From Vibrio injensis (lineage in GTDB: Bacteria > Pseudomonadota > Gammaproteobacteria > Enterobacterales > Vibrionaceae): 64,000 nucleotides of DNA. Location of the stretch: positions 259,581 through 323,580 of the forward strand of contig NZ_BDJF01000006.1 in NCBI RefSeq assembly GCF_001895205.1. The letters run 5' to 3'. Position numbers and translations under genes: made by a program. Within the stretch, counting starts at the first letter, position 1; every line of letters begins with the position of its first letter. Positions 44,223 to 53,300 of this stretch are shown here, one piece after another. Under the pieces are notes generated by a model. That model ran no database searches and was not told the origin of the DNA. It worked only from the letters and a program-made list of their open reading frames with translations.

Positions 44223-44583
44223 CTTTGTCTCTCCTGAGTTGGGCTCAGGACAAAGAAACCTGGTGATCGCAACCACAAATTTTGCCTAAACGAAAAACGC
44301 TTAGCGCAACAGTAGGTTTGCGAAGCACGACGTGTCGGCTCACAGCGTGTGAGCATCAGTCATAGGTTACGCAAAGGCAAACGTTGCCTTACTGCGCAAA
44401 GTATTAACGTATGGAATTAACGATGGAAGGAAAGAGTTCGCTTTGCCAAGGGTAGTTACCGCCTGACAACAGCTAAAGAGAATTTAGCGACAGGCTAGCA
44501 AGAAACCGTTGGTGTTTTCGAACCATCGAAAAGACCATACTGTGATATTCGACTACTCGACGAGTCCATAGGTTTCTATTGTA
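44223..44583 (-). promoter_or_regulatory. Structured 5' leader of the magnesium-transport operon (candidate riboregulator)
   Basis: On the minus strand a TACAAT -10 (44583-44578) is followed by AGAAACC (44577-44571), which pairs with GGTTTCT (44507-44501) to close a domain holding two hairpins: a GACT/AGTC stem at 44551-44566 and a strong GGT-x-TTTTCGA/TCGAAAA-x-ACC stem at 44511-44536. Further hairpins: GCCTG...GCTAAA/TTTAGC...CAGGC (44461-44495), AAGGCAA/TTGCCTT (44374-44390), GCTCACA/TGTGAGC (44338-44354). The last one, CTTTGTC + CTGAG with CTCAG + GACAAAG (44223-44255), covers the AGGAG and abuts the ATG of the CBS gene. It does not match the M-box (ykoK) consensus as I know it. A 21-codon ORF without ribosome binding site lies at 44473-44538. 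Confidence 0.6.
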
Positions 44584-44782
44584 CCTCGATAAATTAAAAG
44601 GGATCGGTTGTTACTCGGTTTAACGCTTAAAGTGTAGCGTTAAATTGCATCAACCGGGTTATTTTTCGCGCTAAATATTATTGATCAACCAATTGAAAGT
44701 CAATTTAAAATTAAGCGCGAACAGATTTTTTTTACCATTTATCTCACACTAGCAACAACGGTTCTTTTAGAAAGCGGACCGA
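44584..44782. other. Inverted-repeat-rich gap upstream of the magnesium leader
   Basis: TTTAACGCT/AGCGTTAAA (44619-44627 and 44636-44644) is a perfect 9-bp stem, and TTCGCGCT/AGCGCGAA (44665-44672 and 44714-44721) an 8-bp one. These may include the 3' end of the preceding minus-strand gene at 44783. No T run is seen. Confidence 0.4.
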
Positions 44783-45109
44783 CTAACGCAACGTCTCTTG
44801 ATTGACACCGAGGTTCTCACCTAGCCACATCACTTGATGTTCACTATGATCATGCCAATCATCCCCAGAAACAGGATGAATTAAGACACTCAAAGGGCCA
44901 CGCGCATTATCCAGCCAACCAATGAAGGATTTTTGCTGTTCGGTAAAATGAATTTCAAACATCGGTTTGCGATGGGGGCCAACCAAACGCGGAACCAAAG
45001 GAAAGATGGCACTAATCTGCTCGCGGCATTCAGCAATAATGGTTTGTTGCAAAGCATAAGCGAGTGGCTGCTGAGATAAATCAAAATAAACATGAGCGTG
45101 ATACATCAT
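44783..45109 (-). CDS. DOPA 4,5-dioxygenase-family protein
   Basis: 108 residues of the DOPA-dioxygenase-like family (aromatic ring-cleaving enzymes in plants and fungi; bacterial members largely uncharacterised). Conserved histidines appear in YHAHVYFD, GPHRKPMFEIHF and SVLIHPVSG. Two adjacent ATGs; AAGGAG spacing favours the second (45106). Stand-alone gene between LysR and the magnesium cluster. Confidence 0.82.
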   Translation of the reverse strand: MMYHAHVYFDLSQQPLAYALQQTIIAECREQISAIFPLVPRLVGPHRKPMFEIHFTEQQKSFIGWLDNARGPLSVLIHPVSGDDWHDHSEHQVMWLGENLGVNQETLR

Positions 45110-45280
45110 TTACTCCTTGGGCAAGTAGGACAAGTTCTCACTATTATACGGGGCGTAGCGATGAAACCTAGCCTGAGTTTTTCAGCAACTTGGTTAAGAT
45201 TTTTGAACGATCAGATTTATTCATCGTTACTTGCCAGTACATATCACCACTGAGTAAGCGGCCATCGCCAATCGTATCGA

Positions 45281-46186
45281 TTAATCAGCTCGATAAACTT
45301 GCCCTTTTAACCATTCGATAAAAATCGCCGTAGTATCACTTTGATTATGAGCAATTAAGTAATAGCCAGCGTTCGCGGCTATTGGCTCAAATGGCGTGAC
45401 TAATTTGCCCTGTTCTAATTCATTACTCAGTAGAGCCAGCCTTGCCATGGCGATACCAACACCCGCCTCTGCCGCCGACATGGCCATGTCGGTTCGATTA
45501 AAAAAATGGCCTTGATGCGTCGCCAATTCAATGCCCATTTCCGAAGCCCAGTACAACCACTCATAATCCCGAGCCGCTTTTGCCCATGGCATAGCATCAT
45601 GCAACAAAACGACCTCGCGCCACGCCGATGGGCGACGTTCATGCGTCATTAAATCGGGATGAGCTGCCAGATAAGCTGGGCTCATCACTGGTAATAAATA
45701 CTCTTCCAATAATAATTCTGCGTTGGCTTTAGGATAAGGAAACGGCCCGTAGTCAATCGCCAGATCAAAATCGCGCCGATCGCTATCTACCAATGCTCCT
45801 TCTGCGAAGGTTTGAATTTGAATATCAGGATAATGACGATAAAAGTCTTCCAGCCGGGGCACCAACCATTTAAAGGCAAATGATGGGGTGAGTTTTAAAC
45901 GTATCTCACGTCGATTGGCTCGTTGGTTAAGATGCTCAATTGTACTGTCAATATCTTGCAAGCTACGTTGAACAACCACCAATAAGGTTTGCCCCGCTTC
46001 GGTCAACCGCACCCCTCGCGAGTGCCGTTCAAAAAGACTAAAACCTAATTGCGCTTCAAGCTGCAATAATTGCTGGCTAATCGCGCCCGTCGTAATGTGC
46101 AAACTTTTCGCAGCACTACTGAAACTGGTATGATGAGCGACCTGTACAAAGGTATGTAATGCTGCAAGGTAAGTATTCTTTAACAT
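45281..46186 (-). CDS. LysR-type regulator, likely controlling dadA
   Basis: 301 residues from MLKNTYLAALHTFVQVAHHT; the open frame extends 23 codons upstream without a better start. N-terminal winged HTH (FSSAAKSLHITTGAISQQLLQLE) and a GcvA-like effector domain. It is divergent from dadA with about 100 bp between the starts, the usual LysR arrangement, so it probably regulates D-amino acid catabolism; this is inferred from position only. Confidence 0.9.
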   Translation of the reverse strand: MLKNTYLAALHTFVQVAHHTSFSSAAKSLHITTGAISQQLLQLEAQLGFSLFERHSRGVRLTEAGQTLLVVVQRSLQDIDSTIEHLNQRANRREIRLKLTPSFAFKWLVPRLEDFYRHYPDIQIQTFAEGALVDSDRRDFDLAIDYGPFPYPKANAELLLEEYLLPVMSPAYLAAHPDLMTHERRPSAWREVVLLHDAMPWAKAARDYEWLYWASEMGIELATHQGHFFNRTDMAMSAAEAGVGIAMARLALLSNELEQGKLVTPFEPIAANAGYYLIAHNQSDTTAIFIEWLKGQVYRAD

Positions 46187-46289
46187 GGCAACAGCCTTTA
46201 GAAAAACTAAACACTGATGATAATTTTTATCGATTGTTAACAAAAGGTAAAGCAAAGAAACTACTTACGTTGTTAATTTGGAGGTTGTC

Positions 46290-47555
46290 ATGGAAATTAT
46301 TGTTTTAGGTAGTGGTGTTATTGGCTTAACCAGTGCTTGGTATTTATCACAAGCAGGGCACAGTGTGACGGTTATCGATCGTCAAGCCAGAAGTGCAGAA
46401 GAAACCAGTTTTGCCAACGCAGGGCAAGTTTCCTACGGTTATTCTTCGCCTTGGGCAGCCCCAGGTGTGCCGCAAAAAGCCATCAAATGGCTACTGGAAA
46501 AACACGCACCGCTGAAAATTAAGCCATCACTTGATCCCAAGTTACTCAATTGGACAACCCAAATGCTGGCGAACTGCCAGTTATCCCGTTATCAAGTCAA
46601 TAAAGCTCGTATGTTGTCGATTGCTAATCATAGCCGAGAGTGTTTGATTGAATTGAATAAAAATTACGATATTCAATATCAAGGCCGACAAAAAGGTACC
46701 TTGCAAGTATTTAGGAAACAAAAACAATTGCAAGCGGTTGAAAAAGACATGCAGTTGCTGGAAGAAAGTGGCACTCGTTTCGAACTGCTGGATGTCGCTG
46801 GCTGCTTGAAACAAGAGCCGGGATTAACGCCGGTTCAAGAGAAACTGGTTGGTGGCTTGTATTTACCCGATGACGAAACTGGTGACTGTTATCTGTTTTG
46901 CCAGCAATTAACCGAATTGGCAAAATCAAAAGGGGTACGCTTTGAGTTTAACACTCAAGTGCAAGGCTTACTTAGCGAAGGCAATAAGATCACTGGTGTT
47001 CAAACCGATAAGGGATTGCTTAAAGCCGATGCTTATGTGGTTGCGATGGGTAGCTACTCTCCGGCGCTACTCAAACCATTTGGCATTGATCTCCCCGTTT
47101 ATCCGGTAAAAGGATACTCATTAACCGTACCGATCCGTGACGCCGATTTTGCTCCGCAATCCACCGTGATGGATGAAACCTATAAGGTTGCCCTAACCCG
47201 TTTTGATGAACGGATTCGCGTCGCTGGAACGGCTGAATTAGCGGGTTTTGACCCTTCAATTCCCGAAGCGCGTAAAGCCACGATTGAAATGGTGGTGAAG
47301 GATCTCTTCCCTCAAGGCGGTTATTTCGAACAAGCGGAATTTTGGACTGGCTTTCGCCCCATGACCCCTGATGGCACGCCAATCATTGGCGCAACCAAGC
47401 TCGACAACCTTTATACTAACACTGGTCATGGAACATTAGGCTGGACGATGGCTTGTGGCTCTGCAAGCTTACTGGCCGATATTATCAGCCAACGTCCGAG
47501 TAAAATAAAAACCAGTGAACTCAACGTGTCTCGCTATGGTCAGGCGGTATCGTAG
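46290..47555 (+). CDS. dadA: D-amino acid dehydrogenase DadA
   Basis: FAD enzyme that oxidatively deaminates D-amino acids, mainly D-alanine, at the inner membrane. 421 residues from MEIIVLGSGVIGLTSAWYL (dinucleotide-binding GxGxxG). GGAGG is six bases upstream of 46290. The conserved EETSFANAGQVSYGYSSPWA segment and the C-terminal GFRPMTPDGTPIIG ... NTGHGTLGWTM motif identify DadA. Followed by a terminator and then an alanine symporter, forming a D-alanine use module without a dadX racemase here. Confidence 0.95.
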   Translation: MEIIVLGSGVIGLTSAWYLSQAGHSVTVIDRQARSAEETSFANAGQVSYGYSSPWAAPGVPQKAIKWLLEKHAPLKIKPSLDPKLLNWTTQMLANCQLSRYQVNKARMLSIANHSRECLIELNKNYDIQYQGRQKGTLQVFRKQKQLQAVEKDMQLLEESGTRFELLDVAGCLKQEPGLTPVQEKLVGGLYLPDDETGDCYLFCQQLTELAKSKGVRFEFNTQVQGLLSEGNKITGVQTDKGLLKADAYVVAMGSYSPALLKPFGIDLPVYPVKGYSLTVPIRDADFAPQSTVMDETYKVALTRFDERIRVAGTAELAGFDPSIPEARKATIEMVVKDLFPQGGYFEQAEFWTGFRPMTPDGTPIIGATKLDNLYTNTGHGTLGWTMACGSASLLADIISQRPSKIKTSELNVSRYGQAVS

Positions 47556-47597
47556 GACTATGAGCGTCTAATCAATCCGTAATGTCACCTCATTTCT

Positions 47598-47632
47598 GGC
47601 TCAACACCGTTAGGGTATATGAGCCATTTTTG
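47598..47632 (+). terminator. Terminator after dadA
   Basis: GGCTCA (47598-47603) pairs with TGAGCC (47620-47625), followed by ATTTTTG. A competing GGCTCAAC/GTTGAGCC pairing with the segment at 47632-47639 is also possible. Confidence 0.7.
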
Positions 47633-47810
47633 TTGAGCCGCAATTACTCCCCGCACAAAACACCACTAAAAATTAACACAATAAGACCACTTACGTGATG
47701 AATACCACATAAACACGCAAGAGAGAAAAAACCAGTTAACAAAATAGTTACAAGAGATCTAAGATGTGGATGCAAAACAAACACAACAATTCGTTAACAG
47801 GGAAACTTTC

Positions 47811-49355
47811 ATGCAGTCATTTGTTGATTTTATTAATGGAATAATTTGGAGCCCAGCCCTAGTGTATTTATGTCTTGGCGCTGGTTTGTTTTACTCAATC
47901 AATACTCGCTTTGTACAAGTTCGTCATTTCACAGAAATGTGGCGCTTGCTACTGTCAGGCAAAAGCTCATCAAAAGGGATCTCTTCTTTTCAGGCATTGG
48001 CCGTATCTTTATCCGGTCGAGTCGGAACAGGTAATATCGCCGGTGTCGCTGCTGCGATTGGTTTTGGTGGACCAGGTGCGGTATTTTGGATGTGGATGGT
48101 GGCCTTTTTTGGTGCTGCCACCGCCTATGCAGAGTCGACCTTAGCGCAAATTTATAAAGAAGAAGACAAAGATACTGGTCAGTTCCGTGGTGGACCGGCT
48201 TATTACATTGAAAAAGCCATAGGTCAAAAATGGTATGCATGGATCTTTGCCATTGCGACTATTTTAGCTTGTGGGGTTTTACTGCCGGGTATTCAATCGA
48301 ACAGTATCGGTAATGCAGTTGAAATGGCGTTTGGCTCTGGAGAGATGGTCGAAACAGCCATGGGCACCTTTAGTTTTGCGAAGATCTTTACTGGTGCATT
48401 AATCTGTATTGTGCTGGCTTTCATTATTTTCGGTGGTGTTAAGCGTATTGCTCAATTTACTCAGTTTGTCGTTCCTTTTATGGCCCTGGCTTACGTTATC
48501 CTCGCCTTTATCATCATTCTTTTAAATATTACTCAAGTTCCCGCTATTTTCATTATGATTATTGGTGACGCTTTCACTCCTATGGCTGGCTTTGGTGCTG
48601 CTATCGGTTGGGGGGTTATGCGTGGCGTATATTCTAATGAAGCAGGTCAAGGCACAGGGCCTCATGCTGCAGCTGCAGCGAGTGTCCAACACCCAGTGCA
48701 ACAAGGGTTAGTTCAGTCATTTTCTGTCTATATTGATACTTTACTGGTTTGTTCAGCCACTGCTTTCATGATTCTCATCACCGGCGCTTATAATGTTCAC
48801 GGCGCAGAGGGGATGATACTGCAAAATTTACCAGCCGATATTGCAGCTAACAGCCCAGCCTTTACCCAAATGGCGATTGAAACCACCCTACCAGGGATTG
48901 GTAAGCCATTCGTTGCTATGGCACTGTTCTTCTTCTCATTTACCACGATATTAGCTTATTACTATATCGCAGAGACTAACATTGCCTACATTCGCCGTAG
49001 CTTCAAAATCAGTAGTGCTATGTTTTTGCTTAAAGTAGCCATGGTTGCTGTGGTGTTCTACGGTAGTATCAACACTGCTAATCTTGCATGGGCGCTCGGC
49101 GACGTTGGTGTAGGACTAATGGCATGGCTGAATATTGTTGGTATTTTAATTATCTTCTTTTTGGCTAAACCGACCATCGTGGCGCTAAAAGATTATGAAG
49201 AACAGCAAAAGCAAGGCGTTGAAGAATTTACTTTCAACCCCGTCAAGCTTGGCATTAAAAATGCCACTTATTGGGAAGAGAAATACCTACGTAAAACAGG
49301 CCAAGCTCCCACCGCTGAGCCTGAAGGTAAAACAACCGAGCAGCCAAGTACCTAA
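47811..49355 (+). CDS. Sodium:alanine/glycine symporter (AGCS family)
   Basis: 514-residue membrane transporter with about 11 helices. Start at 47811 (MQSFVDFINGIIWSPALVYL) is preceded by AGGGAAA; the frame extends 15 codons upstream. AGCS signatures: FQALAVSLSGRVGTGNIAGVAAAIGFGGPGAVFWMW and GVMRGVYSNEAGQGTGPHAAAAA read in pieces. Its position after dadA suggests D- or L-alanine uptake feeding the dehydrogenase. Confidence 0.93.
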   Translation: MQSFVDFINGIIWSPALVYLCLGAGLFYSINTRFVQVRHFTEMWRLLLSGKSSSKGISSFQALAVSLSGRVGTGNIAGVAAAIGFGGPGAVFWMWMVAFFGAATAYAESTLAQIYKEEDKDTGQFRGGPAYYIEKAIGQKWYAWIFAIATILACGVLLPGIQSNSIGNAVEMAFGSGEMVETAMGTFSFAKIFTGALICIVLAFIIFGGVKRIAQFTQFVVPFMALAYVILAFIIILLNITQVPAIFIMIIGDAFTPMAGFGAAIGWGVMRGVYSNEAGQGTGPHAAAAASVQHPVQQGLVQSFSVYIDTLLVCSATAFMILITGAYNVHGAEGMILQNLPADIAANSPAFTQMAIETTLPGIGKPFVAMALFFFSFTTILAYYYIAETNIAYIRRSFKISSAMFLLKVAMVAVVFYGSINTANLAWALGDVGVGLMAWLNIVGILIIFFLAKPTIVALKDYEEQQKQGVEEFTFNPVKLGIKNATYWEEKYLRKTGQAPTAEPEGKTTEQPST

Positions 49356-49412
49356 TGAGTAAGGCCGCTTTGTAAACACAACCTGCTGTATATAAAAACA
49401 AAAAACAGTACC

Positions 49413-49440
49413 AAGGGTTAGCGATTGCTAACCCTTTTTT
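49413..49440 (+). terminator. Terminator after the alanine symporter
   Basis: AAGGGTTAGC, loop GATT, GCTAACCCTT, then TTTT. Strong intrinsic terminator. Confidence 0.92.
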
Positions 49441-49521
49441 ATATTTGCATAATGCTGAGTATGATAAAACCAAGCGTAGGGTAAACGGTTACGTCCCCCC
49501 GCTTTATAAGGATTTACATGG

Positions 49522-50169
49522 ATGTTTAAAGTACTGATCACCGGCTTTGAGCCATTTGGAGAGGATAGCCTTAACCCATCACTGGCATTAATCAATGCAC
49601 AACAACAACAACTACAACTCACAGGGGTTGAGGTGATTGGCTGTGTTCTACCCGTGGTTCGTTATCAAGCCGCTGAAACTGCGATTAAAGCCATTGAGAT
49701 ACATCAACCCGATCTAGTCTTGATGTTCGGGCAAGCCAGCGGACGCGCTGCCATTACGCCAGAGCGAATAGCCATTAATCTTGATGACTACCGGATAGCC
49801 GATAATTCTGGTCATCAACCGATCGATGAGCCCATTATTGCCGATGGGCCAGCGGCGTACTTTACGACCCTACCGGTCAAAACCATGGTGGAGGATTTAC
49901 AACAAGCGGGGATCGCCGCCGAAGTATACCACTCGGCAGGAACCTTTGTCTGTAATCATCTGTTTTATTCTATTCAGCATTATTTAGCTCAACATGATAT
50001 TCCGAGTGGCTTTATCCATATCCCAGCATTACCAGAACAAGTTCCAGCGACTAATCCATCACTACCCAGCTTAGGATTAGAACCGCTCATAGCAGCCGTA
50101 CAAGTTATGATTCAAGCCTGTTATCACAGCAAACAAGACAGACAAATCGTCGGTGGCAGTGTGTGCTGA
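49522..50169 (+). CDS. pcp: Pyrrolidone-carboxylate peptidase (pyroglutamyl peptidase I)
   Basis: Removes N-terminal pyroglutamate from peptides in the cytoplasm. 215 residues, the normal length. LITGFEPFGEDSLNPS at the N-terminus, catalytic Glu in TPERIAINLDD, nucleophile Cys in AGTFVCNHLFY and His in GFIHIPALPEQ, all family signatures. Separated from the symporter by a terminator, so it is its own transcript. Confidence 0.95.
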   Translation: MFKVLITGFEPFGEDSLNPSLALINAQQQQLQLTGVEVIGCVLPVVRYQAAETAIKAIEIHQPDLVLMFGQASGRAAITPERIAINLDDYRIADNSGHQPIDEPIIADGPAAYFTTLPVKTMVEDLQQAGIAAEVYHSAGTFVCNHLFYSIQHYLAQHDIPSGFIHIPALPEQVPATNPSLPSLGLEPLIAAVQVMIQACYHSKQDRQIVGGSVC

Positions 50170-50229
50170 TGAACTAAGTAATAACAAAAATTAAACTCTT
50201 GTTTATATGACGATATTTAAAACAGTAAT

Positions 50230-50250
50230 GGGCTTAAATTTATTAAGCCC
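50230..50250. terminator. Stem-loop between pcp and the surface-protein gene
   Basis: GGGCTTAA-ATTTA-TTAAGCCC, an 8-bp perfect stem between convergent genes. T runs are poor on both sides. Confidence 0.5.
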
Positions 50251-50323
50251 AACTCACTAAACAAAAAGCGCCTAGATATTCAGCCACAAATAAAATTACT
50301 ATCTTATATAATCATAACAGCAG

Positions 50324-53300
50324 CTAAAAATTATAAATCAAACCTAATGTCAACATATGAACACCTTGATGCTCTGAGCGATAATGAGCAAGTTCTCCAA
50401 GTAGACTCCAATTAGAGCACCATTGATAACGCGCACCAATACTAAACATCCCTGAATGGCCATTACGAGAGAAGGTAGCTACTTCATGAATATCAACATC
50501 TTCTTTCCAAACAAAAATACCTGTGCGAGTAAAAAAATCAATGCTGTCGGTAACAGGTAGTAAACCAATAATAGAAAAGTCCACACCACTTCCTGAACTA
50601 GGTAAACTATTTTTATAAGTATCAACAGGTAATAAAGGATCAATATCTATCTGAGTTTTTACTTTACCTAAATCAACATAGCCAACCTCTAAAGCAAAAT
50701 GCTTATTCAATTTAAAGCCACCAAAAATACGTAAACCGAATCGTTCAGAATCAAGTGAGTTAACTTGATTACCAGAAGAAAACTGGTCAAGGCGAGTCTG
50801 CACCGAGCTTTTTGACTCTCCGCCAAACACGCCGCCTAATTGACCGCCTAAATACCAAGAACCTTCATTACGAGGTTCGGAAGCCACAGATGGAAACGAT
50901 AGGACTATCATCATCGTAGTAATAATCAAGATAGACGAGTGCTTAGTACCTAGTAACGAGCTTATCGAACGACGATAAACCCCTAGCACAACAATAGCCA
51001 AAAGGTACATGATACTCATCACACCTCCCGAGCTAACAACTTGTATTGGCTGGGTTGTTTTATCTTGTTCAGCTAAACCGAGGGCAAGTGTTCCTGGATC
51101 TCGAATCACTCCATCAGCTCGCCCATCAATATCGTTGGGCCCACCATCTTCGATAATTAAGCGAATACAACCATGACCAGTTATCAATCCCGATTGCCAA
51201 CGAGGAGAACCGCTCCATGGGCATATACCATTAATCCGAGGCGCAGAATGAAGTTGATTCGCTAAACCATCACTTTCAAAGTCTCTCCAGCCAGATTCTC
51301 CATGCCACTTTCTCCACGTTGCATTCTCTGGGATCACTGTACCTTCTGGCAATGGAACAACGACTGGCACTGATTGCCCTGGGAATTGTAACTCACTTAT
51401 TTCAAAATCAATTAAATAACCCAAGTGCTCAAAGCGGGTATCGTTACGGTTACTAGCAGGGTTACCTTGGCTATCTTTCAAATTATCGGTGTTGATACCG
51501 ATCCCGAAACTATCTTCACTCCAAGATACTTGTTCAGCATTTTGTCCCATTCGTAAACGATACCCAGAGGGCACTTCTAATAAAACATCTGAACTGAGTG
51601 TTCCGGCACACTGATTGTTACCAACAGCCCTGAATTCACCAGCAGAACAAATAGGTAACCGATGTGAACCATTTTGTTCCTGTTGTTGAATAAGTTGGGT
51701 ATAAGATTCTGAAATGTCTTCAACAATTCTCAATCTCTCTTCTATCAATAAACGACGTCCATCTTCATGAGTTACCTCGATACGAATTGGATGAACACCA
51801 GCCCCCAAAATGGCTGGCGAGATACTGGTTGAGCTTCCTGTTACAGAGTTAAGCAAAGGCGTTGATCTGCTCCAATCGAAACTCTGAGCTTGTGGAGCAT
51901 TCACTACGATAGATATATCTTCGTCATTTAACCGAGCAACTTGCTCAGACATCGTCAGCTGTGCAACAAATGGCATTTGTTGAGGTAAACGAAGTTGAAC
52001 AACATGCTTATCTGGCGTACCTACCATAACGGTATCTTGCATCGCCTCCTGATTCAGAGAAACAACCACTTGCTCACTGACGCTATTCGGAGTAGCAAGA
52101 AGAGTAATCACTGATTGTGTTCCTTTACCTTGAGTAACTGCAAAACTTCCACTAGGTAAGGTTAAAGTTTGTTCTGAAGTCACTAAATTAGATAATAAGA
52201 GATGGTTTTCTATCTCGTATTCAATATCTATGGTGGCAGATTCTAAGAGCCCATTAACTATCAATCGAATTTCAACTGCATCGCCATCCGTACCAAATTG
52301 ACGGCTACTTGCGAAAGCCAATTGAGGCAAAACTAAAAACTCAACAACAACAATAGTTTGATCTTCATTTTGAAAAATTACCTCGTAGCGGCCTGCAATC
52401 GGAGATTCGAATACATAAACACCTTGCTCATTGATCCACAACACTACATTACCGGTTGCTTCATCAATCAAAAGATTCGGATGTTGTCCGGGAATGAGCC
52501 TCGTTGTTTCTTCTCCGCGAATGATACTACTTTCAATAAACTGGCCATCATTCTCAGAAAGGAAGCGTAACTCTTCTCCAATAGAAATTTTACTGCTTTC
52601 TAAAGGCTCTCCGTCTTCGGTAATCAAAGGATTGTCTTGGCTAGGAGGAAGTATCACTCGCCACTGTGCAGTTACTGTCAAATTAGTCGCAGGCATAGAA
52701 CTAGGCAGTGCTGGCGTCCAACCAACAAAGGAATACCCATCTTTTATTGGTACCTGTGGAGCATTGACTGTTGTTCCAAAGTCCTGTGTAATCGCCTCTA
52801 CCGGGCTACCACCATCACTATTAAAAGTGATGGTGTACTGATTAACACTCCACTGAGCTGTTAGCGTAAGGTTCTCTGCTGGCATGGTAGCTGGAATGTC
52901 TGGACTCCAACCCAAGAAATGATGCCCTTCTTTGCTAGGAGTGAGAGGAGCAGCTACTTTTGAAGCAAAATCTTGAGTAATCGACTGAACTGACGAACCA
53001 CCTGCACTATCGAACTTAATGGTGTATTGATTTCTTGCCCATTGTGCATAAAGCGTCACCTCACCAACGAGCTGAGTAATGTTATCTCCTGCCATATAAG
53101 CCGTACCGCTACCATCCGCTTCATTATTCCAACCAATAAAACTAAAACCTATTTTGGTGAGAGTTCCCTGATCAGGATAAACATCTTCTCCTTGATAAAG
53201 CGGTGCTTCTCCCTCATCAGCCCCATTAGCCTCAAAACTCAGTAAAAAACCATTAAATTGATAGGCTCCAATATCAACACTGTCAACACGTAAAAACCCT

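Noticed and set aside
44473..44538. 21-codon leader peptide ORF inside the magnesium leader
   Set aside because: No ribosome binding site and its sequence is fully explained by hairpin arms; kept only as a note.
44223..44583. M-box (ykoK) magnesium riboswitch
   Set aside because: The conserved GGUGAGGCUCC and downstream core segments of the M-box are not present on the minus strand, so I call it only a candidate structured leader.
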